Origin: JBOFDK01 sp051646925
GTDB taxonomy: Bacteria; Bacillota; Clostridia; Lachnospirales; Cellulosilyticaceae
Direction of reading: 5' to 3'
Assembly: GCA_051646925.1 (NCBI GenBank)
Contig: JBOFDK010000038.1
Span: 1-64,000, forward strand
DNA: 64,000 nucleotides
Made by a program: the position numbers and the translations under genes. The notes beneath the pieces were generated by a model. That model saw only the letters and a program-made list of their open reading frames with translations. It did not search any database and was not told where the DNA came from. This document shows positions 1 to 8,715 of the stretch, in pieces. Position 1 is the stretch's first letter, and the number at the start of each line of letters is the position of its first letter.

Positions 1-2545
1 CAGATGCGATAATAGATGTAAATGCTTCTGGAAGTGCTTCTGTTGCACCAACATACATTTTGCCGATAGGTTGACGGTTTTTGATGTTAGATTCGCTACG
101 ACAAGCACGCCCAAGTACAACTATTTGAAGAACGCTATCCATATGTTTTTCAAGAGTTGTATCAATCCAATCAGCTACATATGCAGGGAAGTCACAGAAG
201 TGAACACTCTTTGGTGCATTGCTATTGTTTGTACGAACGATATTTTGGTAAATTTCTTCCGCCATAAATGGTACAAAAGGAGCAGCAAGTTTTGATAATG
301 TTTCAAGAACAGTGTATAGCGTCATATATGCATTTACTTTGTCTTGAGGCATATCACTTTGCCAGAAACGTTCACGACTACGTCTTACATACCAGTTTGA
401 AACTTGGTCAATGAAATCTTGCATTTCACGAGATGCTTCAAAAATACGGTAGTTTTCTAAATGCTCATCAACGTTTTTAACAAGTGTGTTTAGTTTTGAT
501 AATACCCATTTATCCATCATGTTAAGTGATGAGTAGTCTAAAGTATATTCAGATGGGTTGAATGTATCTATATTTGCATATAAAACATAGAAAGCATATG
601 TGTTCCAGAATGTTCCCATAAATTTACGTTGAGCTTCAGAAACGTTATCACCACTAAAACGGCTTGGTAACCATGGAGCACTTGCAGAGTAGAAGTACCA
701 ACGTACAGCGTCAGCTCCTTGTGCATCTAAAACAGTCCAAGGGTCTACAACATTACCTTTATGTTTACTCATCTTAATACCATCTTTATCTCCAACATGA
801 CCTAGAACGATAACGTTTTTGTAAGGAGATTTATCAAATATTAAAGTAGAGATAGCCATTAGTGTATAGAACCAACCACGTGTTTGGTCTACAGCTTCTG
901 ATATGAAATCAGCAGGGTAGTTTTCTTCAAAAAGCTCTTTGTTTTCAAATGGATAGTGAAGTTGTGCAAAAGGCATAGAACCACTATCGTACCAACAGTC
1001 TATAACATCTTCAACACGTGTCATTTGTGATTTACAATGAGGACAGTTTAAATTAACGTTGTCAATGTATGGTTTGTGAAGTTCTATTTCTTCAGGGCAG
1101 TTAGAACTCATTGATTTTAACTCTTCGATACTACCAATCATGTGAGTATGTCCACAACTACATTCCCAAATAGGTAGAGGTGTTCCCCAGTAACGTGAGC
1201 GTGAAAGTCCCCAGTCGATAACGCCTTCTAAGAAGTTTCCGAATCGACCTTCGCCTATAGCAGGAGGCATCCAGTTAACAGTGTTGTTGTTTGCAACAAG
1301 ACGGTCACGAACTTTTGACATAGAAATAAACCATGTGTCACGAGCGTAGTAAAGAAGTGGTGTATCACAACGCCAGCAGTGAGGGTAACTATGTTCGTAA
1401 GGTGATGCTTTGAATAGTTTGCCGTTTTCTTCAAGCCATTTAATGATAGAAGAGTCAGCATCTTTAACAAAGATATTTTGCCAAGGAGTAACTTCAGGAG
1501 TGAAGAAACCTTGTTCATTTACAAGTTGAACAAATGGTAAGTTGTTTTCACGACCGATACGTGCATCATCTTCACCAAAAGCAGGTGCGATATGAACAAT
1601 ACCTGTACCATCAGACATAGTAACGTAGTTATCAGCAACGATAAAGTACGCTTTTTGAGATGGTTGTACAAAATCAAATAATGGTTCGTAGCTAATACCA
1701 CAAAGGTCAGAACCTTTTACAGTTTTTATAACAGTTGCAGATTCAGAATCAAAAATACTTGCAACTAAAGCATTTGCTAAAATATATTTTGTTCCAGAAA
1801 CATCTACTGTAACATAGTCCTCAGTAGGGTTTACACATAGTGCAACGTTTGATGGAAGAGTCCAAGGTGTTGTAGTCCAAGCTAGGAAATAAGTATTATC
1901 TTCGCCAACAACTTTGAATTTTGCAATAGCTGTTTGGTCTTTGATATCTTTGTATCCTTGAGCAACTTCGTGAGAAGAAAGAGAAGTTCCGCAACGAGGA
2001 CAGTAAGGTACTATTTTGTGACCTTTGTAAATTAAATCTTTATCCCAAATTTGTTTTAAAGACCACCAAACAGATTCGATGTAGTTGTTGTGATAAGTAA
2101 CATAAGGGTTTTCCATATCAACCCAGTACCCAACTCTATCAGACATTTTTTCCCATTCGCTTTGGTATTTCCAAACGCTTTCTTTACATTGTGTTATGAA
2201 AGCTTCTACGCCGTACTCTTCAATTTGAGGTTTACCACTAATTCCTAAAACTTTTTCAACTTCAAGTTCTACAGGAAGACCATGAGTATCCCAACCAGCC
2301 TTGCGAAGTACTTTGTAACCTTTCATAGTACGGTAACGTGGAATTAAATCTTTAATAACACGAGTTAAAATATGACCGATATGAGGTTTTCCGTTAGCTG
2401 TTGGTGGACCATCATAAAAAGTGAAAACAGGTGCACCTTCGCGGGCTTTGATAGATTCTTCAAAGACATTGTTTTCTTTCCAAAATTGTAAAACGTCAAG
2501 TTCACGCTCAACGAAATTTAGGTTTGTATCAACCTTTTTGTACAT
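1..2545 (-). CDS. ileS: Isoleucyl-tRNA synthetase, 3' end outside window
   Basis: Class I aminoacyl-tRNA synthetase that charges tRNA-Ile in the cytoplasm. The reading frame starts at the ATG at 2545-2543 behind a GGAGG-type site and stays open to base 1, giving about 848 residues; the C-terminal anticodon-binding part is cut off. Visible are the HIGH box (GKPHIGH, about residue 55) and a KMSKS loop reading KMSKHKGN at about residue 590. Between them lies the inserted CP1 editing region with the TTTPWTLPSN motif. The HIGH context PPTANGKPHIGH resembles the eukaryote-like IleS2 group that includes mupirocin-tolerant enzymes; that assignment is from memory and not proven. It is controlled by the T-box just upstream. 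Confidence 0.96.
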   Translation of the reverse strand, partial: MYKKVDTNLNFVERELDVLQFWKENNVFEESIKAREGAPVFTFYDGPPTANGKPHIGHILTRVIKDLIPRYRTMKGYKVLRKAGWDTHGLPVELEVEKVLGISGKPQIEEYGVEAFITQCKESVWKYQSEWEKMSDRVGYWVDMENPYVTYHNNYIESVWWSLKQIWDKDLIYKGHKIVPYCPRCGTSLSSHEVAQGYKDIKDQTAIAKFKVVGEDNTYFLAWTTTPWTLPSNVALCVNPTEDYVTVDVSGTKYILANALVASIFDSESATVIKTVKGSDLCGISYEPLFDFVQPSQKAYFIVADNYVTMSDGTGIVHIAPAFGEDDARIGRENNLPFVQLVNEQGFFTPEVTPWQNIFVKDADSSIIKWLEENGKLFKASPYEHSYPHCWRCDTPLLYYARDTWFISMSKVRDRLVANNNTVNWMPPAIGEGRFGNFLEGVIDWGLSRSRYWGTPLPIWECSCGHTHMIGSIEELKSMSSNCPEEIELHKPYIDNVNLNCPHCKSQMTRVEDVIDCWYDSGSMPFAQLHYPFENKELFEENYPADFISEAVDQTRGWFYTLMAISTLIFDKSPYKNVIVLGHVGDKDGIKMSKHKGNVVDPWTVLDAQGADAVRWYFYSASAPWLPSRFSGDNVSEAQRKFMGTFWNTYAFYVLYANIDTFNPSEYTLDYSSLNMMDKWVLSKLNTLVKNVDEHLENYRIFEASREMQDFIDQVSNWYVRRSRERFWQSDMPQDKVNAYMTLYTVLETLSKLAAPFVPFMAEEIYQNIVRTNNSNAPKSVHFCDFPAYVADWIDTTLEKHMDSVLQIVVLGRACRSESNIKNRQPIGKMYVGATEALPEAFTSIIAS

Positions 2546-2600
2546 AATATAGACCTCCTAAGTTATATGGTATTATTGCGGACGATATTTAAGGAAATAT

Positions 2601-2643
2601 AAAAAAGCCCCTCCGTCCACGTAAAATAACAGGACGAAAGGGC
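2601..2643 (-). terminator. T-box attenuator terminator
   Basis: On the minus strand the arms GCCCTTTCGTCC and GGACGGAGGGGC form a GC-rich stem followed by a T run. The 5' arm competes with the T-box antiterminator, as expected for transcription attenuation. Confidence 0.88.
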
Positions 2644-2840
2644 ATTAAATGCTAATCTTCCGCGGTACCACCTGATTTGCCTTGCGGCCACTCGTTATAC
2701 CTTTCCTCATGGTAACGGGAGGATTCCGTCAGAGCCTACTATAAATTTCGGTCTGCCACTCCAAGGAGATTTTCAACTATTGTATCGTATGGGCTTACAC
2801 CAACCCCACTCGCTAGAACGCTTTCAATAGAATACTTTGC
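2601..2840 (-). promoter_or_regulatory. T-box leader of ileS
   Basis: tRNA-sensing riboswitch in the ileS 5' UTR, read on the minus strand. The T-box sequence AGGTGGTACCGCGGA lies at 2673-2659, followed by the attenuator stem. Upstream are the stem I sequences. A candidate isoleucine specifier codon ATC lies at 2770-2768 in a purine-rich bulge; this is my placement and needs folding. Uncharged tRNA-Ile should stabilise the antiterminator and allow ileS transcription. Confidence 0.92.
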
Positions 2841-2845
2841 CTTTT

Positions 2846-3009
2846 CAATGTGTTTTGTAAATATTATTATAAATTCAATATCATTATAAAAGGAAAACTA
2901 ATAGTTGTAAAGAGGTGTATGGAAAATAAAACTATGTTATATAAAATATAAAAATTAGGAACGTATTTATAAAGTAGTGAATACAATAAAACAAAAGGGA
3001 GATGGTGAA
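2846..3009. other. AT-rich intergenic spacer
   Basis: Spacer between the divergently read ileS T-box and the first of the two 542-residue genes. It must hold both promoters, but the sequence is so AT-rich that several TATAAT-like boxes occur and none has a convincing -35 partner. No ORF or RNA is seen here. Confidence 0.5.
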
Positions 3010-4638
3010 ATGTTTGGACTTGAGATATATCAAATACTGAATTTGTTTGCAATAAGTAATGAGGAAAAAGAAAGAAAAAATTTAAAATTTGAAAAAATGA
3101 TTAGGAAACTATTTAAAGAGTATCATATGCAATGGAATGAATTATGCGAGCAAATAGGCCCAAAAGTTCATATACCTAAATTAACTAAAAATATAGAAAA
3201 AGATGATATAAATGAATGTTTAACAGAGATGGATACGGCAGAGAAGCAGTTAGATGAAATAATAAAAAAAATAAGTGAACAAATGAAATATATGGTGCTA
3301 ATAAAAAAGTATGATTACAAAAATATGAAACTAAAACCAAATAATATATTTACAATACTAGAATATGTTACGTGTGGGATTATGATATGTGAAAGTGTTG
3401 CGTTATCGATATTAGCATATATGTATATAAAGAAAAACTTTGGTGATATAGCTTGCATGAATAGTCTTATAGACTATGAAATGGAATGTAATTTTTTGAA
3501 GAATATGACAAATCATGCTGAGCGTGACATTAAGAAAATAGAACAAAATGCAAAAGAATACAAAAAGGTTCAGTGTAAAATATGTGAGAAATATATTAAA
3601 GGAATAGATGACGAAATAGAAGAAATCATAGATGGTGAAAAAAAAATAGGTACTATGTTAGAAGATGAAAAAGATAATATTGCTAAAAAAGTTATCATGA
3701 AATGGAAAATGTTTGATGAAGTCAGTATAAAAAGAAATAGCGAAGTAATAAGAGAACTTGAAAATGAAAATGAACAATTTAGAAGTTGGGGGAGGTATTA
3801 TAGACAAATAGACAAAGTGAAACAAAAACTAGATGCAATGGAAAATTTAATAATAGATGAACTAAAAGACCGAGAAGTAATTAAAATAAGAAAAGATTGT
3901 GCAGATATAGGTATAGAAAAGATTAATATAGTGAAAGTAGATGAGGGGGAGAACTCTTTTTGGTTATGCAAAGGAGAAGATGAAATTGATGAATTAAAGG
4001 AGTCTGATTGGGTGCTATGTGAATATTTTAAAAAAGATAAAGAGATAGTATTAGATGGAAATATGCACAAAATTACCCAAAACACGAGTCAAATTGAAAA
4101 GATAAGTGAATTTATAAATAAAACTGAAAGAGAAATTGTGGAAGGAATACGAGAAGAAATAGCGAAAATAAAATTCCAATATATAAGACGAAGAAAGTTT
4201 AATAGTAGTACAGAAGAGATATCTAATATTAGTGAAGGCTACAATGCGTATATAAAAGAATCATTTAGATTTAAAAAAGGTACTAATAATGTAATAAGAG
4301 AAGAAGTAGCAGGTTTTAAAGAAGAAGGAATATTGATTGTTTCGAGAACAGCAATAGGGACGGCGCTGATTACAGCAGTCTTTGTTGTAGTAATTGATAT
4401 GCTAATTTATTTTTTTGAAACGTTATGTGATTATTTTATAGCAAATAAAAAATTCAACCAAATGATGCAATTGGCAGATACGTTAGAGCGGATGATGGAA
4501 AAAAGTATTTATGAATTAGCAAAATTTAATCAAGAGTTGAAAGATGGTGTTATTAAAATGGATGAAAAGCATATATTAATATTACAAAAAAATAAAAAAG
4601 CCCCAATTGTAGTTAAAATTGAGGACTGCATAGAATAG
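3010..4638 (+). CDS. Unknown coiled-coil membrane protein, paralogue 1
   Basis: Not recognised. ATG 3010 is preferred because AAGGGAG lies just upstream; an in-frame GTG at 2977 would add 11 residues but has no such site. The product has 542 residues, is rich in Lys/Glu/Ile, and has a hydrophobic segment at about 113-141 and a second at about 445-470. Between them lie some 300 charged, helical, probably coiled-coil residues. No signal peptide is seen. The next gene is a clear paralogue along its whole length. Two membrane segments separated by long helices recall alpha-helical pore-forming or membrane-remodelling proteins, but no motif supports a function. Confidence 0.8.
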   Translation: MFGLEIYQILNLFAISNEEKERKNLKFEKMIRKLFKEYHMQWNELCEQIGPKVHIPKLTKNIEKDDINECLTEMDTAEKQLDEIIKKISEQMKYMVLIKKYDYKNMKLKPNNIFTILEYVTCGIMICESVALSILAYMYIKKNFGDIACMNSLIDYEMECNFLKNMTNHAERDIKKIEQNAKEYKKVQCKICEKYIKGIDDEIEEIIDGEKKIGTMLEDEKDNIAKKVIMKWKMFDEVSIKRNSEVIRELENENEQFRSWGRYYRQIDKVKQKLDAMENLIIDELKDREVIKIRKDCADIGIEKINIVKVDEGENSFWLCKGEDEIDELKESDWVLCEYFKKDKEIVLDGNMHKITQNTSQIEKISEFINKTEREIVEGIREEIAKIKFQYIRRRKFNSSTEEISNISEGYNAYIKESFRFKKGTNNVIREEVAGFKEEGILIVSRTAIGTALITAVFVVVIDMLIYFFETLCDYFIANKKFNQMMQLADTLERMMEKSIYELAKFNQELKDGVIKMDEKHILILQKNKKAPIVVKIEDCIE

Positions 4639-4700
4639 ATTGTAGTGTATAAGATGTATTGTGATAGCTATATAAGGTAAAAAAAGATAGGGGTGAGTTA

Positions 4701-6329
4701 ATGAGGCTTGGAGAGATAATGTTTTTAACAATAGGGGATATATGTACTGGTTTTAAAGAAAGTGATGAGCAGAAAGAAATAGCAAATTATAAATTTGAAA
4801 AATTTATAAGGAAATTATTTCAAGAGTATCATATTCAATGGAATAAATTATGTGAACACATAGGTCCTGAAGTTAATATACCTAAATTAACTAAAGATAT
4901 TGAAATAGATGATATTGATGAATGTTTAACAGAGATGGATAGGGCAGAGAAGGTGTTCCATGAATTAATAAAAGAAACAAATGAACAAATAAAATATAAA
5001 TTATTATTTGAAGAGTATGATTATGAACATATGAAATTAAAACCAAATAATATATTGGAAATAATAGGATATATTGCGTGTGGGATAATGGTATGTGAAA
5101 GTGTAGTGTTATCGATTTTAGCATATGGACAGTTAAAAAAAGAGTTAAGTGATATAGCCTGTATGTATAACTTTATGCAAGAGGAAATGCAAGAAAATTT
5201 TTTAGCTAGTAAGAGTGGTTGTTATAGCAATGATTATGATGAACTGGAGAATAATGCGAAACAATACAAAGAACGTCAGATGATTATATGCGATAAATAT
5301 ATTAAAGAAATAGATGATGAAATAAAACAAATCCCAAAAGGAAAAAAAGAAATAATTACTATATTAGAAGGTGAAAAGAATAATATTGCTAAAGCAGTTG
5401 AATTGAAATGTAAAGAATTTAGTGAATACAGTATAGAAAAAAATAATTTAATGATACAGGAGCTTAAAAATAAAAATCAACATTATGGAATGTGCTCAGT
5501 ATATAATAAACAAATAGGAAAAGTGAAAAAACGACTAGCATTAATGAAAGATGAACTAAAAAACGGAGAGCTAATAAAAATAAGAAAAGATTGTGAAGAG
5601 GCAGATATCGGAAAGATTAATATAAAGAAAGAAGTTAAAGGAAAAGAATCTTTTTTTGTATGCACAGGGGAAAGGGGACCGGAGGGAGTTGAAGAGCTTA
5701 GCTTGATAGATTGTAAATATTTTCCAGAATGTGATGTGATATTAATAGTAGACGATATGAAAAAACTTGAAGAAAATACAATGCGAATTAATAAACTAAA
5801 CAAATTTATGAGAGAAACTCAAAATGACATTAATACAGGAATATTAGAAGAAATAAATAAAATAAAAATAAAATATTCAAGACAAGCAGAATTGGGTATT
5901 AAGGAAGGTGATATAAACAATATTAGTGAAGGATATAAAATTTATAAAAAAGAAACATATAAATTTAACAGAAGTTATAAAAGTGAAATTATGGAAAAAA
6001 TAGAAAAGGTTCAAAGGAAAAAAATAATGAAGTGTTTTAGTGATACTGCTACTACATGTATTTATACAGTGATTTTTGTTGCTGTAGTTGATATGATGAT
6101 TGTATTTTTTGAAGCGTTACGTGATTATTACAAAGTAAATGAGAAAAAAAAGCAAATGGAAGAATTTAAGAGTATATTAGGGGCTACAATGGAAAAAAGT
6201 ATTTGCGAATTAGCGAAATTAAATCAAAATTTGAGCGATGGTATTATTCAAATTGACAAAGAACACTTATTAATATTACAAGGAAATCAGGAAGTGCCAG
6301 TGGTAGTTAAAATAGAAGATTGCGTTTAA
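4701..6329 (+). CDS. Unknown coiled-coil membrane protein, paralogue 2
   Basis: Not recognised; tandem paralogue of the preceding gene and also 542 residues. The start is ATG 4701 behind AGGGGTGA. Shared blocks include the N-terminal IRKLFQEYH stretch, CLTEMDRAEK, KLKPNNI followed by a hydrophobic helix at about 112-140, the KIRKDC region near 300, NNISEGY near 410, a second hydrophobic helix near 445-470, and the C-terminal VVKIEDC. The two copies have diverged strongly in the middle but keep order and length, so both are probably functional. The gap from the first copy is 62 bases, which suggests co-transcription. Confidence 0.8.
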   Translation: MRLGEIMFLTIGDICTGFKESDEQKEIANYKFEKFIRKLFQEYHIQWNKLCEHIGPEVNIPKLTKDIEIDDIDECLTEMDRAEKVFHELIKETNEQIKYKLLFEEYDYEHMKLKPNNILEIIGYIACGIMVCESVVLSILAYGQLKKELSDIACMYNFMQEEMQENFLASKSGCYSNDYDELENNAKQYKERQMIICDKYIKEIDDEIKQIPKGKKEIITILEGEKNNIAKAVELKCKEFSEYSIEKNNLMIQELKNKNQHYGMCSVYNKQIGKVKKRLALMKDELKNGELIKIRKDCEEADIGKINIKKEVKGKESFFVCTGERGPEGVEELSLIDCKYFPECDVILIVDDMKKLEENTMRINKLNKFMRETQNDINTGILEEINKIKIKYSRQAELGIKEGDINNISEGYKIYKKETYKFNRSYKSEIMEKIEKVQRKKIMKCFSDTATTCIYTVIFVAVVDMMIVFFEALRDYYKVNEKKKQMEEFKSILGATMEKSICELAKLNQNLSDGIIQIDKEHLLILQGNQEVPVVVKIEDCV

Positions 6330-6371
6330 TAGCGTCTAAAGTGGTATTGTGTAATATATATGAGAGTGCTA

Positions 6372-6401
6372 TTCAATTAGATACGGAAAATATGTTATAA
6401 T
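6372..6401 (+). promoter_or_regulatory. Putative sigma-A promoter of pncB
   Basis: Extended -10 TGTTATAAT (TATAAT at 6396-6401) with a weak -35 TTCAAT at 6372-6377 and an 18-base spacer, about 40 bases before the pncB start. Confidence 0.5.
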
Positions 6402-6443
6402 GAGTTCATATAGCATGACATATATGATTGGAGAGCAGAGTAA

Positions 6444-7898
6444 ATGGAAAGAAATTTAACGTTATTAACAGATTTATATCAGTTAACTATGATGCAAGGT
6501 TACTATGAAAATCATTTAAATAACCATGAGGTTGTATTTGATTTGTTTTATAGAAACAATCCGTCAGGAAATGGATATGCAGTTTGTTGTGGCTTAGAGG
6601 AAATTATTGAGTATATTAAAAATATAACGTTTACTGATGAAGATATTAGTTATTTAAGAGGACTTGAGTTGTTTAATGAAGCTTTTTTGGAATATCTTTG
6701 TAATTTTAAATTTACAGGGCAAATAGATGCTATACCAGAAGGTACAGTTGTATTTCCAATGGAACCACTTATTAGAGTGAGTGCACCTATTCTTGAGGCG
6801 CAGTTTATAGAAACAACGTTACTAAACATTATTAATCATCAAAGCTTGATTGCAACAAAAGCTGCGCGTGTTGTGAGAGCGGCAGGTGGGGATACTGTGC
6901 TAGAGTTTGGATTAAGAAGAGCGCAAGGCCCTGATGCAGGTATTTATGGTGCAAGAGCGGCAATAATTGGAGGGTGCAATGCAACGTCTAATGTTTTGGC
7001 AGGAAAGATGTTTGGAGTGCCTATAGCAGGTACGCATGCACATAGTTGGGTAATGAGTTTTGAAAAAGAAATTGATGCTTTTCGTGCTTATGCAGAACTA
7101 TTTCCTAAAAAATGCATTTTATTAGTAGATACGTACGATACGATAGAACAAGGTGTTCCGAATGCTATACGTGTTTTTGATGAAATGAAAGAAAGAGGTA
7201 TTGTGCTTGAAAGCTATGGTATACGTTTGGATAGTGGAGATTTAGCGTATTTATCAAAAAAAGCACGTCAAATGTTAGATGAGGCAGGATATGCAGATGC
7301 TATAATAAGTGCATCTTGTGATTTAGATGAGTATTTAATTGCTGATTTAAAAAGACAAGGTGCAGAAATAACACTGTGGGGCGTTGGAACAAAACTTATA
7401 ACATCAGATGATTGTCCATCTTTTGGTGGTGTTTATAAACTTACAGCAGAACGACGAGAAGATGCTTGTTTTGCACCTAAAATTAAAATTTCAGACAATC
7501 CAGAAAAAGTTACTAGTCCAGGTGTTAAAAAAGTAGTGCGTGTATATGATGCGAACAATGGAAAAATTAAAGCAGACATAATTGCGCTTGAAGAAGAAGA
7601 ATTTGATGAAAATAAGGATATGGTATTGCGAGACCCAAAAGCAAGATGGAAGAAGATGCACCTGAAAGCAAATACGTATAAATTAAAGTCTTTACTAGTA
7701 CCTATATTTAGAGATGGGGAATGTGTATATGATGCACCTAGTGTTATGGATATTAGAAAAAAGACGCAAGAAGAGCTAGAGGGCTTGTGGGAGGAATATA
7801 AGAGACTTATAAATCCTGCGATTGTACCAGTGGATTTATCAGATGAATTATATTATCTAAAAGAACATATGTTAAATAGTTATAAGAAACATGAATAA
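6444..7898 (+). CDS. pncB: Nicotinate phosphoribosyltransferase
   Basis: Catalyses formation of nicotinate mononucleotide from nicotinate and PRPP with ATP hydrolysis, the entry step of NAD salvage. The 484-residue length fits the Gram-positive form. Recognisable are the N-terminal LLTDLYQLTM, the FGLRRAQGPDAG block, the GTHAHSW motif holding the histidine phosphorylated in this family, and the SGDLAYLSK and GVGTKL phosphate-binding segments. The start ATG follows a GGAGAG site. The next gene, plsC, begins 44 bases downstream and may be co-transcribed. Confidence 0.96.
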   Translation: MERNLTLLTDLYQLTMMQGYYENHLNNHEVVFDLFYRNNPSGNGYAVCCGLEEIIEYIKNITFTDEDISYLRGLELFNEAFLEYLCNFKFTGQIDAIPEGTVVFPMEPLIRVSAPILEAQFIETTLLNIINHQSLIATKAARVVRAAGGDTVLEFGLRRAQGPDAGIYGARAAIIGGCNATSNVLAGKMFGVPIAGTHAHSWVMSFEKEIDAFRAYAELFPKKCILLVDTYDTIEQGVPNAIRVFDEMKERGIVLESYGIRLDSGDLAYLSKKARQMLDEAGYADAIISASCDLDEYLIADLKRQGAEITLWGVGTKLITSDDCPSFGGVYKLTAERREDACFAPKIKISDNPEKVTSPGVKKVVRVYDANNGKIKADIIALEEEEFDENKDMVLRDPKARWKKMHLKANTYKLKSLLVPIFRDGECVYDAPSVMDIRKKTQEELEGLWEEYKRLINPAIVPVDLSDELYYLKEHMLNSYKKHE

Positions 7899-7942
7899 TT
7901 ATAAAAAAAAGGAATACTTATAAATAATAAAGAGGTGATAGT

Positions 7943-8677
7943 ATGATTAGGAGTGTACGGGTAGTTGGTTTTATGACATGGCATTACGTTAGAAATACGT
8001 TAGAGCGTAATAAATATACTTTAAAAGGTAAAGATGTAGATGTAGAAACAAAAAAAGTAAATAGAAAAAAGATTTATAGATTAATGCAAAGTATGTCTAA
8101 CGGTATGGTAAAAGCAGCAGGAACAGAAGTAATAGTAAAAGGTAAAGAAAATTTACCAAAGCATGGACCTGTAGTTTATATGAGCACACATAAAGGATTA
8201 TATGATAGTCCTGTGTTAGCAACGATTATAGAGGAACCTATTATTTTTATAGGAAAAGAAGAAATGGAAAAAATGCCAATTATAGGCTCATGGTTTGATG
8301 CTATGGGATGTATTTATCTTGCTCGTGATGATATGAAAAAATCATTGCAAGCAATACTTACGGGTATTGAAGAATTAAAAAATGGACAATCAATAGTTAT
8401 CTTTCCTGAAGGAACAAGAAGTAAAGGTAAAGATATGCAAGAATTTAAATCAGGAAGTTTTAAATTAGCATTAAAAGCAAACGTTCCAATAGTACCGATA
8501 GCTATTCAAGATACACAAAAGGTATTAGAAGATACAGGAATGATAAAAAAAGCAACTGTATATGTTAATATAGGTAAGCCTTTTGATGTTGCAAGTATGA
8601 CAAAAGAAGAAAAGAAAGCACTACCAAAGACAGTGGAAAATAAAGTTCGCGAGTTGCTAGGCGAAATAACTTTTTAA
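7943..8677 (+). CDS. plsC: 1-acyl-glycerol-3-phosphate acyltransferase
   Basis: Transfers a second acyl chain to lysophosphatidate to make phosphatidate in membrane lipid synthesis. The 244-residue protein has the H-x4-D catalytic motif (HKGLYD, His83 and Asp88) and FPEGTRS at 154-160, the two defining acyltransferase blocks, plus the VPIVPIAI region. The start is ATG 7943 behind AAAGAGGTGA. Family members differ in acyl donor and acceptor; the sequence does not settle whether acyl-ACP is used. Confidence 0.92.
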   Translation: MIRSVRVVGFMTWHYVRNTLERNKYTLKGKDVDVETKKVNRKKIYRLMQSMSNGMVKAAGTEVIVKGKENLPKHGPVVYMSTHKGLYDSPVLATIIEEPIIFIGKEEMEKMPIIGSWFDAMGCIYLARDDMKKSLQAILTGIEELKNGQSIVIFPEGTRSKGKDMQEFKSGSFKLALKANVPIVPIAIQDTQKVLEDTGMIKKATVYVNIGKPFDVASMTKEEKKALPKTVENKVRELLGEITF

Positions 8678-8715
8678 AGATAGAAAATAAGTAGCGATGA
8701 AAAGGAGGGGTTAAC

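Noticed and set aside
2577..2590. GACGATAT in front of ileS as sigma-D -10 box
   Set aside because: No TAAA at 15 bases upstream on the same strand; it lies in the T-box leader.
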